From NCBI GenBank assembly GCA_964030785.1, contig OZ034970.1:43200335-43264334 (forward strand): DNA of 64,000 bases. Direction: 5' to 3'. The notes under the pieces were generated by a model. That model was not told the DNA's origin. It made no database searches and worked only from the letters and a program-made list of their open reading frames with translations. A program made the translations under genes and the position numbers. Within the stretch, counting starts at the first letter, position 1. Each line of letters starts with the position of its first letter. Positions 10,380 through 18,812 of the stretch are shown here, piece by piece. Source of the DNA: Siderastrea siderea (lineage: Eukaryota > Cnidaria > Anthozoa > Scleractinia > Rhizangiidae).

Positions 10380-11997
10380 CTGAAAGAGTAAATAAAATCA
10401 TCATCTGCGGGCAAGGGTAGGGGTAAAAGGAAATAGCATAGTGGAGAGGTTAAAGTACAAAAACAAAACAAACAAGAGGTCCCACCATGACTGCTACAGC
10501 TGGAGTTGTTTCATGGTCAACCTGGAATCAACTCCCTGGCCACAATTGTAAACAGCCAAATAGTTGGAATGTTTAGTTTTCTTAAGTTCTATTTCAAATA
10601 GCCACTTTGTTTTTCAGCTTGTTTAGAGCCACAGTTTAAACTTCTGGTTTCACCAGCCACTTTGTGACCCAATGAAAGATTTTTTCTTTAGGTAACAGAA
10701 AGTGGTGAAATATTTCATCAAGTAGGATGCTACTTTATGGTGTGAACACAATACCCCCTCCCCACCCCCCACAATCCCACCTCTCAACCCAGCTTCATCA
10801 TGGATGAACTTCGTGCCCACAAGTCTGAAATCCAGGGACAAAATCGCTTCGCACTTCCCAGAATATCAAGAGGACAATAGAAATTCCTTCTTTACCAACT
10901 GAACATTTGTTTCCTACCAGTTCAGCACTAGAAAGTATACAAACTTATAGGAAGCAAGGGGAATAAATAGAACGTCTAGGTTATGTACTGCATCACTATA
11001 AGTCACTGAAAATGCACACAGCAGACTGTTAAAAAAGCTAACGTGACACTAGATTAGGCCTAATCTAGGCCTAATATATGTTATGCCCTTGTTGGCATAA
11101 CTAAGCTGACTGAATTGACCTTTTGATCAGTGGAACCCAACTGCTTAAGTTCTACTGGTTTTGTAGACGAATGCATCTAAAATTTACAGAAATTGGATGC
11201 AATCAAAAATTTGATTATGTTCAATTTCTTGGGGATGGCAAAAAAAGTTAACCATTGTCTGCATTCAACAGAGTTTCTTTCCTAGTGCATATTGACTAAT
11301 TTGCGTTTTCTTGCAGTAAAATTAAGCTTATTGTGCAGCGTGAAAGGAAGGAACGAAATATCATACCAACTAATGAAAGAAAATTCATACAAAGCTTTTA
11401 GTCATTAAAACAAAACAAAAACAAAAGATTCCGAGTGAAAAATTGCCCAATTCCCCCCCCCCCCCCCCCCCCCCCCACTCTAAAAGTAAATGGACCCTCG
11501 ACTAGGTTTGGGAACTCGAACGCAATCGATCGCATACATTTCTTGCCCAATGCCCCAATCGTTTGCTTGGATTCCACTGAGTTCGATCGCCAAACGGTTC
11601 AACTGGTGATGAACTTATATATTACCTCCGATTTTGCATTTGGATTGCTAGAGTGGAGTGCCACAGAGCCGCTGCTCGGAAGAAACTTTTTCCTGTCTGG
11701 ATTAAAGGTGAACCTAGGCACGCTGAAAGCGTCGATTATAGTGAAGGCCTTATCGCTGTCATCTTCCGAGGTTTGACTGCATTCATTTACAGCTTGCTCG
11801 GCGATTTCTCGATCGACGAGAGACGAACTCAGTGGCTGTTTCTGGACGCCTTCTACTATTTTATCAAGCCAATCTTCCAATTCAACTTCAGTTAAAGGAC
11901 TTAGCACTTCCGTAAGGAACTTGGATGCGTCTGTTTTGAGAGAAAGACCGTGCAATTTGAACACAGAAACTATCTTCCCTCGAACCGCGGCGGCCAT
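9183..11997 (-). CDS. POLE2: DNA polymerase epsilon subunit 2 (POLE2), two exons
   Basis: The non-catalytic B subunit of DNA polymerase epsilon, which binds the catalytic subunit C-terminus and links the leading-strand polymerase to the CMG helicase in the nucleus. Exons 11626-11997 (124 codons) and 9183-10379 (398 codons plus stop) join in phase 0 to give 522 residues, close to the roughly 527 of the human protein. The N-terminal part has the Dpoe2NT-type helical domain ([28 protein letters not shown]). The OB-fold region ([26 protein letters not shown]) and the inactive phosphoesterase domain ([64 protein letters not shown]) follow in the expected order. I start at ATG 11997-11995 ([17 protein letters not shown]) because the longer open frame has only a TTG upstream. 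Having a single intron is unusual for an animal POLE2. A Penelope-like insertion lies 190 bases upstream of the start. Confidence 0.97.
10380..11625 (-). other. Sole intron of POLE2
   Basis: About 1.25 kb with GT/AG ends. It contains a poly-C tract at about 11453-11477 and a C-rich stretch near 10750. No element boundaries or further exons seen. Confidence 0.8.
11626..11997 (-). CDS. POLE2: POLE2 exon 1
   Basis: ATG to donor GTAATA. Encodes 124 residues ending SNPNAKSE. Contains the N-terminal helical domain and the conserved [14 protein letters not shown] stretch that precedes the OB fold. Confidence 0.95.
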
Positions 11998-12186
11998 GTC
12001 GTTTCTGTCGTCAAAAAGGGCGCGAAAGTGTTTTCGTGCCAATCTATCGGCGTGAGATCGTGACAGAGAAAGACTGGAAATGAGACTAAGAGGTACTCAC
12101 TAAGTAAAGGTTCGTGTAAAAAGTAGGCAAAAGAACAATAGGCTGCGGAAATAGCGGCAGTTATTATTTAAGCGCTCATTACTCTA
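11998..12186 (-). promoter_or_regulatory. POLE2 5' flank, probable core promoter region
   Basis: The 189 bases between the POLE2 ATG and the Penelope-like insertion must hold at least part of the 5' UTR and possibly the core promoter. No TATA box is obvious. The assignment is by position only. Confidence 0.35.
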
Positions 12187-12331
12187 TAAGTAAAGGTTTC
12201 GTTATATAAAAATAAGTAAAAATCAACGCTGGCAAAATTGAACGACGTTTCGGTGTCATCATGACGCCATTTTCAAGTTCAAAAATCATTCAAATAAATG
12301 ATTAATGCAGAGTCACGCAAATAGTTTAGCT

Positions 12332-12682
12332 CTAACTGAATCCGTGCACTAAACAATCGAACTTATTACGACACTTCTTTAGGACGAAAAACTGTTTGTC
12401 AAGGTCTTTCGGGACAATACAGCGTTTGTCACTATAGTGCTTGCCAATAGATGATGATTGGTTTTTGCGCTCATTCACGCGCTGGTGTAAATGCCTGAGT
12501 GTGTACCCTACATAACTTGCATCGCACAGGTCACATTGAAATTTGTAAACTACACACTGCTGGTTTACAATAGGCGGTCTTTTCTTCTGCACTTTAAGTT
12601 TCTGTTCGATCTTGTTGCTAACGAAAACAGGTTGAATGGCTGTGTGAGTCTTCTGGCTTAGGTCTTTGAGTTGTTTGCGCAC
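12332..12682 (-). pseudogene. Penelope-like GIY-YIG endonuclease fragment
   Basis: Minus-strand frame encoding the C-terminal endonuclease of a Penelope-like polyprotein. The key segment is CVVYKFQCDLCDASYVGYT, with the VYK and YVGYT strands of GIY-YIG and the CxxC typical of Penelope, followed by RHLHQRVNERKNQSSSIGKH with the catalytic-region Arg and the HxxR-like block. The frame continues upstream (CPTVRIVLPFKDQVSADF) until the inserted element at 12743. No reverse transcriptase domain is present, so this is a remnant. Confidence 0.85.
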
Positions 12683-12742
12683 GAAGTCTGCCGAAACCTG
12701 GTCTTTGAAGGGTAGGACTATTCGAACTGTTGGGCAATCTCC

Positions 12743-13167
12743 CGGGGGGGGGGGGGGGGTACTCCTGTCAATTTAGGATAGGTGTGTGCCGCCAAGGTCC
12801 TCAAACCCTGACCCTGTTTCAGGGTAGAAAATCGAGAATTGATACCCTTTTAAAGGCCCAAAACCAAGAAATGGCACCTTATTTTACAGCAACACAAGCT
12901 ATAAACGTTCTTTTAAAATCGCTTTGTTAAACTTTATAACGTGTATTCGGCCGTGTAGCACAGTTTTAACAGACCATATGTTTTTCGTTTTGCGCGTTGG
13001 GGTGGATACTGCAATTTAGTGACCCTATCTAAGGAACATCTAAGGATCACAATACCAAAAAATACCAAAAAGGATACCCTATTTAAGGACGGAGCACCTC
13101 AAAAACCCTACCCTATCGGGCGGCACATACCTATATAGCGTATATAAGGGAGTACCCCCTCCGGGGG
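12743..13167. mobile_element. TIR element with G-tract ends, copy B, 8-bp TSD, nested in Penelope-like ORF
   Basis: The left end is a long G tract then TACTCCTGTCAATTTAGG; the right end is GGGAGTACCCCCTCCGGGGG. It is flanked by CAATCTCC at 12735-12742 and 13168-13175. The 8-bp duplication suggests an hAT-type non-autonomous element. It splits the Penelope-like reading frame, so it arrived later. Copy A is at about 6893-7576. Confidence 0.75.
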
Positions 13168-13306
13168 CAATCTCCAGGGGCAGGTATTGGTTGCTGGTCT
13201 TCGGCCTTTGAAGCAACAAAAATCCTGATGGATGCGTGACTCTGCATTAATCATTTATGTAATCTCCAGCTACTATTCCTGACAGTTTATTTGAATCATT
13301 TTTGAA

Positions 13307-13341
13307 CTTGAAGATGGCGTCATGACGACACCGAAACGTCG
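13307..13341 (+). ncRNA. Hammerhead-ribozyme-like motif in the Penelope terminal repeat
   Basis: CTTGAAGA, then a hairpin GGCGTC-ATGAC-GACACC, then GAAAC. This has the order core 1, stem II, core 2 of a hammerhead, with the first core base changed. The inverted copy near 12240-12275 keeps the same hairpin. Penelope-like elements are known to carry hammerhead motifs in their terminal repeats. Whether this copy can cleave is unknown. Confidence 0.45.
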
Positions 13342-13375
13342 TTCGATTTTACCAGCGTTGATTCTCATTACTCTA

Positions 13376-14108
13376 ATCAAATTAAATCTGGGGATCTTAT
13401 TGGGCCATACGCAAAAAGCGCGAATTTTGAATTTCAAATTTCAAATAAGATAGTTTGTAAGCCATTCATACAACGTCTTATTTCGTCTGCACATTCGATA
13501 TATTCAAAAATGTAACATATCTAAATTCTGGAAAATTTCTATGCGCCAAAAGCGAGGAAGCTAAACTTATACAAAATTCCATCAGGATCGTAGTTACTCG
13601 AGGGACTGGTTATGAAACCTTGCAAGTTTCAAAGGCCTCAACAAAGGTGCTGCAATTTATGTTGAAAGTACTACGACAGTGCACAATCTTTTGTTTTATG
13701 TTCGCACACTATGGCTGAATAACTTAACAGTGACATTCTTATTGGTTAGTTGCCCATGCAAAATTCAAAACCTATTGTTGTTTGTGCATCGTCAAGACTA
13801 AAAACGGTAACAAAAACATAAAACGAAGGACTTAGCTGAGCTTCATAACCAGATTCTTTTATTAACTATGTCAGGATTAGTACAGTGATACATCAGTCAG
13901 CGACCGAGTGAAAATTACTAAGCTCGTCTTTCACAAAGGAACTGTCAAATTGGTGATCGAAAACAGCAACAAATCGCACTCACGTATGTAGAATGCGCTA
14001 GAGTCACAAGCCATCTCTCTGTACTGCGCTATGAAAACTGCAACAGAACAAATAAATAAAATACCTCGCTGTAATTGTCAGAGAATTTCACTTCATCTAT
14101 CTTACATT
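13376..14108. other. Intergenic, nothing recognised
   Basis: About 730 bases of AT-rich sequence between the Penelope-like element and the next TIR element. No exon, repeat boundary or RNA gene that I can support. Confidence 0.4.
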
Positions 14109-14572
14109 AGGGAACTTAAGCAACCACAACGGCAACGCCAAGGAAAAAGTCAGTTTAAAAATGACTTTTAAATATTTCTAACTTCTTCGCGATAGTTTCA
14201 ACTCGTTCAATCTGTCTAACGAAGCCGAACAATCCGGGAGCTGACTCTGTCAGGGCAGCGTTACAGTTCAGGTAGAAAAAACGAAAATTCACAGTCGTGT
14301 GTTCACATTCTACATAAAACTTTGAATTTGGTCATTTCACGTTGTTGTTTTGCAGAGGACGGCAAAGAAATGTACCAAAAACTGTATCGCAAGTGCAGAG
14401 TCATTGTTTTGCTAATTAAACCTTTTGTTTTGTGACGTTCTCGTCAGCCGTCGCCGTCGTGTTTCTGACTCGTCCCCAGTCGTCTCAGCACACCTCGCAC
14501 TCCCGTGCCGCGCGCGTCGCGCAACACGAAAACGACTAGGGACGAGTCAAGTCGTGTTTGCTTAAGTTCCCT
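14109..14572. mobile_element. TIR element, 464 bp, 3-bp TSD
   Basis: Left end AGGGAACTTAAGCAACC and right end TGCTTAAGTTCCCT are inverted. ATT flanks both sides (14106-14108 and 14573-14575). The interior is non-coding and GC-rich towards the right (GACTCGTCCCCAGTCG). A 3-bp duplication would fit a PIF/Harbinger-type MITE, although ATT is not the usual TWA. Confidence 0.65.
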
Positions 14573-14656
14573 ATTATCTCTTACGTGCGACGGGTAGGTA
14601 TTTTCAATAATATGAAGTACTGAATCAATATCCACAGCATCAAAATACTAAATAAT

Positions 14657-15079
14657 CGCTGTCCGCGGTCTCTACGCCGTGATCGTGAGAAGGTCTCTCA
14701 AAAAATACAATCTCTTCAGAATATTAGTTCCCTTCAATTGCAAAAGACTGTTCAGTCAGAAACAAGCGATAGCGAAAAGGCTAAACTCTTCGTTAGGCGT
14801 AATGTTTATATGTGTACTAATGCTTCTGGACGACGATTTAGCTTCGCGCGAATATGTCCTTCCCGCAATTTCTCCTTACAACCTCGTATCTTCAATATCT
14901 TCAGTCGCTTGGCAGAGGAAAGCAGTCATAAAATTCATTCAATTCCTCTGAAGCAGCTAGAAGAAATGCATGTTGCAGACGAGTCGATTTTGTATAACCT
15001 CTTTGCGGCACTTTCTGATAAACAAGTCTTCCCGTGTCTCCTACGTGTCACCCAACGTGAGATGATTCTTTCCCACTAA
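14657..15079 (+). other. Open reading stretch of unknown status
   Basis: A stop-free stretch of about 140 codons ends at TAA 15077-15079 (ATG-like starts only inside; one near-cognate start at 14738). The translation is Ser/Arg/Lys-rich (QKTVQSETSDSEKAKLFVRR ... HVADESILYNLFAALSDK). A second frame is also open across part of it. I recognise no domain. It could be an orphan exon or chance. Confidence 0.2.
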
Positions 15080-15822
15080 AAATGTTTGTGCAGTCGGTTT
15101 TCTTCCTTCAAATACAAATCGCTTGAATGTTAGGCAAACTGAAGCCACAATCGCAAGATCTTACGGACCAAGATACTCAAATACGAGTCCCTTAAAGGCC
15201 AGTTAGGTCAACTCTCGGATCGCAGGTCCTACATGGCGTCCCTTGAAGATCGCGCGTGTGGCACGTTTTCCGTTCTAACTCTTGATTGGAGCATAGAACA
15301 ATGCTGAATTTTGGCCGTGAGGAACAACACAGGGGAATGGGGAAAACTACGCCAAAAAATGCTGTTTTTGTCACGTTTTACTTGTATTTTTCGGCGATTT
15401 TTTGATATCGACCAATCAGATACACGGATTTAATTGAATTTAATAATTAAAAGCTAACACCTTTTAATCGATTTTGCCAAGTGCCTGCCTACTACGCGGA
15501 CCATTACTTAATATTTGTGCTCATTATGGTTGAAAAGGTCGAATCCTTCACATGTAAAGCCAAAGTGAAAGCGTTGTACTTTTAAGGCGAAAAAAAAAAC
15601 TGAAAAATAATATTCTACTTTTTAAGACCTTTCTTCAGTTTCTTTCGACCACAAAGGTCCCTTTTCCGCAGAGTGAAGTGCGAATGGACTAAAAGCGAGA
15701 ATACTTTTGAGGCCTCTAGGGCTGAATCCTGAAAAACAGCCATTCTCGACTCCATAGCCTTCGGTGGTTTTATTTATCAATTTACTTTCTTTTTGCGGCG
15801 CAGGATATGCGCACGGGGGAAG
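15080..15822. other. Intergenic, nothing firm recognised
   Basis: About 740 bases upstream of the SINE, with A-rich runs near 15590. No coding signal that I can support. Confidence 0.35.
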
Positions 15823-16005
15823 CAGGGATGGCGTAGTGGTGACAGCGCTCGCCTCCCACCAATGTGGCCCGGGGTCGACTCCCGGCCCCGGTGTCATATG
15901 CGGGTTGAGTTTGTTGTTGGTTCTCGTCGTTGCTCCGAGAAGTTTTTCTCCGGGTACTCCGGTTTTCCCCTCTCCTCAAAAACCAACACTTACAAATTCC
16001 AATAA
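15823..16005 (+). repeat. tRNA-derived SINE (family A), copy 1
   Basis: The head has A-box-like GGCGTAGTGGTGACAGC and B-box-like GGGGTCGACTCCCGG. The body follows: TCATATGCGGGTTGAG, TTTTTCTCCGGGTACTCC and CTCCTCAAAAACCAACACTT. The copy at 28868-29060 shares head and body in order, which defines the family. Confidence 0.8.
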
Positions 16006-16762
16006 AATCACTTTCATACGAGGTCTTCAGACCTCCTAAGTATTTCGTGGGTACACAACTTACATTTACATTTTTTTTACATGCGCAAAAGAAGAGCTCT
16101 GGTGTCGAAAATGGAAAACGGCCTGAAAACGTGGATTCTCGCGAGCACACACAAGGACGGGGCTGAATATCGAAATGCGCGGATTATTCATATATTTGTT
16201 ACAATTCATGAGATTATGAAAAAAATAATAACATAAATCTGAATTTAAAAGAAAAAAAAACGAAAATGGAAAAGTAAAAAGCCCATGGAGTTACGCAAAA
16301 GAGCCAGGGACCCCATACGAGGCGAACCACCGCAAGTTACAAAACAGAAACAACAACAGACTTAAAAAAAAAAAGATACACAGGATCAATATAGGAATTA
16401 ACAGCTAAAATTACAGTTTACGTCGCCTTTAAATCGCTACCAGAGTGTTTGCGCTATTATGTTTCGGACAAAATTTTGCCCTTAAACAGACGATGAAACT
16501 TTTCCTGCTGTTCAAACCAAATTTAGAAAAAAAAAAGCTTTCCTCAAAACCAGCCAAACGGCTTAGAACCCCGCGTTTAGCACTTTCGACATTTTAATTA
16601 AATGCTTCTTAGCTCTGGCACACCCAACAACCGCATTTGTAGCGTTTCTCCCCAGTCTTCCTCTCCACATTCACAATTGTTCTTTAATTGCACGCTTTCA
16701 TACGATCACCTTCGAATTCATGTAAAACTATAGACTGTATTGCAATGCAAGTCAATTCTGTA
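16006..16762. other. Intergenic, nothing recognised
   Basis: About 750 bases, A-rich around 16200-16370, between the SINE and the TIR element. No feature that I can support. Confidence 0.35.
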
Positions 16763-17379
16763 CCTTTTATTCTCACTTAATTTCCCGAGTACTGAATTTC
16801 GCGATTCAAAATCGCGAAATTTAATACTCGCGAAATATAGCACATACGAAGATTAAAATCGCGAAATTTAGTACTATATAATATCAATAAACTGATGAAA
16901 TTCAAGCTGTTGCTTTATTTCTGTTATTCCAACATGTCTAAGCTCCATGTTTAGGAGTTTTTTTGTTTGATTTTGTCCCCCAGTTACCTTCGAATGCATC
17001 ACTGTCGCTGTCCGAACTGTCCTCTGCCGCTAAGTTCTTCAAAATCTCGCTAGTGCAGTCGTCAAACTTTCCACCTGTTGGTTCTTTGTACCAAAGGGGA
17101 TCTTCAGTGCTTAGGGTCAATCACCTCCACTTTTACACCACCACCATGCATGATATGTTTAGCTTGTTTTGGTGCTATTGTTTACGATGACGATCATATT
17201 AATTACGTTGTTACAGTTCTGAGGTCAAAGCTACATATTAAAGAAGTAGAAGAAAATCGCGAAATCTAATACACTCCAATTCTAATTTCCTCTAAAAAAT
17301 CGCGAAATTTAATACTCGCGAAATATGGCTCTTGATTTTTCACGAAATTTAATACTCGCCAAATTCAGTGAGAATAAGG
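16763..17379. mobile_element. TIR DNA transposon with TA target duplication
   Basis: The left end is CCTTTTATTCTCACTTAATT and the reverse complement of the right end is CCTTATTCTCACTGAATTTG, with TA outside each (16761-16762 and 17380-17381). Subterminal copies of TCGCGAAATTTAATACTCGC are repeated at both ends, in both orientations. A TA duplication fits Tc1/mariner or ISL2EU-type elements. No complete transposase is seen. Confidence 0.75.
16938..17120 (-). pseudogene. Coding-like fragment inside the TIR element
   Basis: Minus-strand frame encoding DPLWYKEPTGGKFDDCTSE, then an acidic Ser/Asp run (AAEDSSDSDSDAFEGN) and a Lys-rich end PKHGA plus stop. An AATAAA polyA signal lies about 30 bases after the stop, so it resembles the last exon of a gene or of the transposon. 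An acceptor is possible around 17104. I do not recognise the family. Confidence 0.4.
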
Positions 17380-17437
17380 TATTGGATTGCTTATACACTT
17401 GCACTGTAGTTCTCTCAAACAAGAGACAGCCTAAGAG

Positions 17438-17440
<3 letters not shown>

Positions 17441-17513
<73 letters not shown>

Positions 17514-17540
17514 CAATCAATCAACTATTCAATCAATTAT
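17441..17540. repeat. (AATC)n microsatellite
   Basis: A run of AATC units with a few ATC slips, extended to the right by degenerate GTCAGTCA-type units to about 17580. Confidence 0.95.
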
Positions 17541-17580
17541 TAGTCGGTCGGTCAGTCAGCTAGTCAATCAGTCAGTCAAC

Positions 17581-18135
17581 CAAAAAATATCTAAGGGGAA
17601 TGGCGACATGGATGAAATAAAATAAATAGAACGTTATTCCACCGGAAATTAACTCAACAAAAGTGCTTTTAAAAAGGAACTACTTAAACTTGTCAATCAA
17701 ATATTTGTAGGCGAAGACGATTATATTAGCGCATTCTCGATAATAGACAGGCTTGCTTCAAACATCTTAAAATTCTAATCTGTATAATTTTATTGTTAAT
17801 AAGCGTATATTTTTATGTCAGTTATTTTCTTTAGCGTTATTTTTCTTTCTTTGTTCTTATTTAATTTAAAGCTATTTAAATCTTCTTAATTTAATTTAGT
17901 TCCTTTTCCATCTTACTCAACGGAGTGTCAGGTAGTTTTATTGCACATAATATGTATAGTCAGTTATTATTATTTTTTGTTCTTTGTTATTTTTGTTATT
18001 ATAGTTTCCACCCGCCTCAAAAAGCCCAAGCTAATTTGCAGGTAGAATTACACATTTGTAATGTATTTAGTTGTTGTAATAAAATTGTGTAGTGAAATTT
18101 AAAAAAAGTAATTTTAAATGAAAAAGCGTTCTTCA
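17581..18135. other. AT-rich intergenic stretch
   Basis: About 550 bases of very AT-rich sequence (many TTATTTTT runs). No exon or element boundary recognised. Confidence 0.4.
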
Positions 18136-18139
18136 GTCG

Positions 18140-18240
18140 ACACTCATGCAGAAACAGAATCCTCCCAACGGGAGTCGAGAATACCACCTTCCAGGTGCAG
18201 GTTGGTTGCCCTAGCCACTGAGCTATGGCAGGACGTGTCG
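18140..18240 (-). repeat. tRNA-derived SINE head (family B), minus copy
   Basis: Reading on the minus strand: CCATAGCTCAGTGGCTAGGG (A box), then TTCTCGACTCCCGTTGGGAG (B box). It lies back-to-back with the plus-strand copy at 18270-18370. The helices do not pair well enough for a functional tRNA. Confidence 0.7.
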
Positions 18241-18269
18241 CATTTGGTCCTAGTTGTATGGCTCTGCAC

Positions 18270-18370
18270 GCCACGAGTCCCCCATAGCTCAGTGGTTAGA
18301 GCATCCAACTGGCACTTGGAAGGTCATGGGTTCGACTCCAGTTGGAAGGACTCAGCACTCACGCTCGCGA
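18270..18370 (+). repeat. tRNA-derived SINE head (family B), plus copy
   Basis: CCCATAGCTCAGTGGTTAGA (A box) and GGGTTCGACTCCAGTTGG (B box). Related copies are at 18140-18240, 35455-35600 and 44000-44110. Confidence 0.75.
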
Positions 18371-18485
18371 TGAAGTGAATATTCCATCTATTTCCTTTTT
18401 CTTGGTTTGCCTGACTACTGTCCGCTCTGTTATGTTCGCGAGAACAAAGTAATTCAAAATGGATTACAAAAATAATCGTCAATAC

Positions 18486-18491
18486 TTTATT
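18486..18491 (-). terminator. Candidate polyadenylation signal of ANAPC1
   Basis: AATAAA on the minus strand, 230 bases beyond the ANAPC1 stop codon. It is the nearest clean hexamer I noticed; actual use is not shown. Confidence 0.4.
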
Positions 18492-18720
18492 TCATCATGA
18501 TTGTTAGCGCCCGTTTTTCAGCTACAGGTGTCTGATATTTCTCCTTGGAAAGCAGAGGTGTCCACCTTAGAGCCAACGTGCCCACTTTAATGTTGTACTG
18601 ACTGTATCTGTGATACAGTCACTCAGAATACGTAGCCCAGCTTCTAGTTTTGTTTTCAGTCGTTCAACCTTGTAAACCATTCACGCACGGAAAGATTTCA
18701 CACGGTTATGGAACTGGGAA

Positions 18721-18812
18721 CTAGCTCTGAGCCTGCAATCTCAGCAACGCAGTCATTGCCAATGGAAGGTCTCCCATTTCTTGAAGCATCATGGGTAGGG
18801 TAGGAACACCGC
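18721..18812 (-). CDS. ANAPC1: ANAPC1 exon W39 (terminal, stop)
   Basis: Acceptor GTTCTCAAAG. TLPMMLQEMGDLPLAMTALL, then RLQAQS and TAG. Matches the KQLKMPVRALLRLAP C-terminus, but the protein ends slightly earlier than in vertebrates. Confidence 0.9.

Larger units (their letters stand above)
12187..13363 (-). mobile_element. Penelope-like element (truncated) with inverted ends and 12-bp TSD
   Basis: The element has inverted terminal segments: 12213-12320 is complementary to about 13222-13363, sharing ACGTTTCGGTGTC and GATTAATGCAGAGTCACGC. Between them on the minus strand lies a GIY-YIG endonuclease fragment. CTCATTACTCTA occurs at 12175-12186 and 13364-13375, taken as the target duplication. 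GIY-YIG plus terminal repeats is the hallmark of Penelope-like retroelements. The reverse transcriptase is missing, so this is a 5'-truncated, dead copy. It is interrupted by the insertion at 12743-13167. Confidence 0.85.

Noticed and set aside
11998..12042. POLE2 start upstream of 11997
   Set aside because: The longer frame begins only with TTG; family alignment starts at the ATG encoding MAAAVRGK.
18270..18370. Functional tRNA gene
   Set aside because: A and B boxes are present, but the acceptor, anticodon and T stems pair poorly and relatives with shared tails occur elsewhere; it is a SINE.
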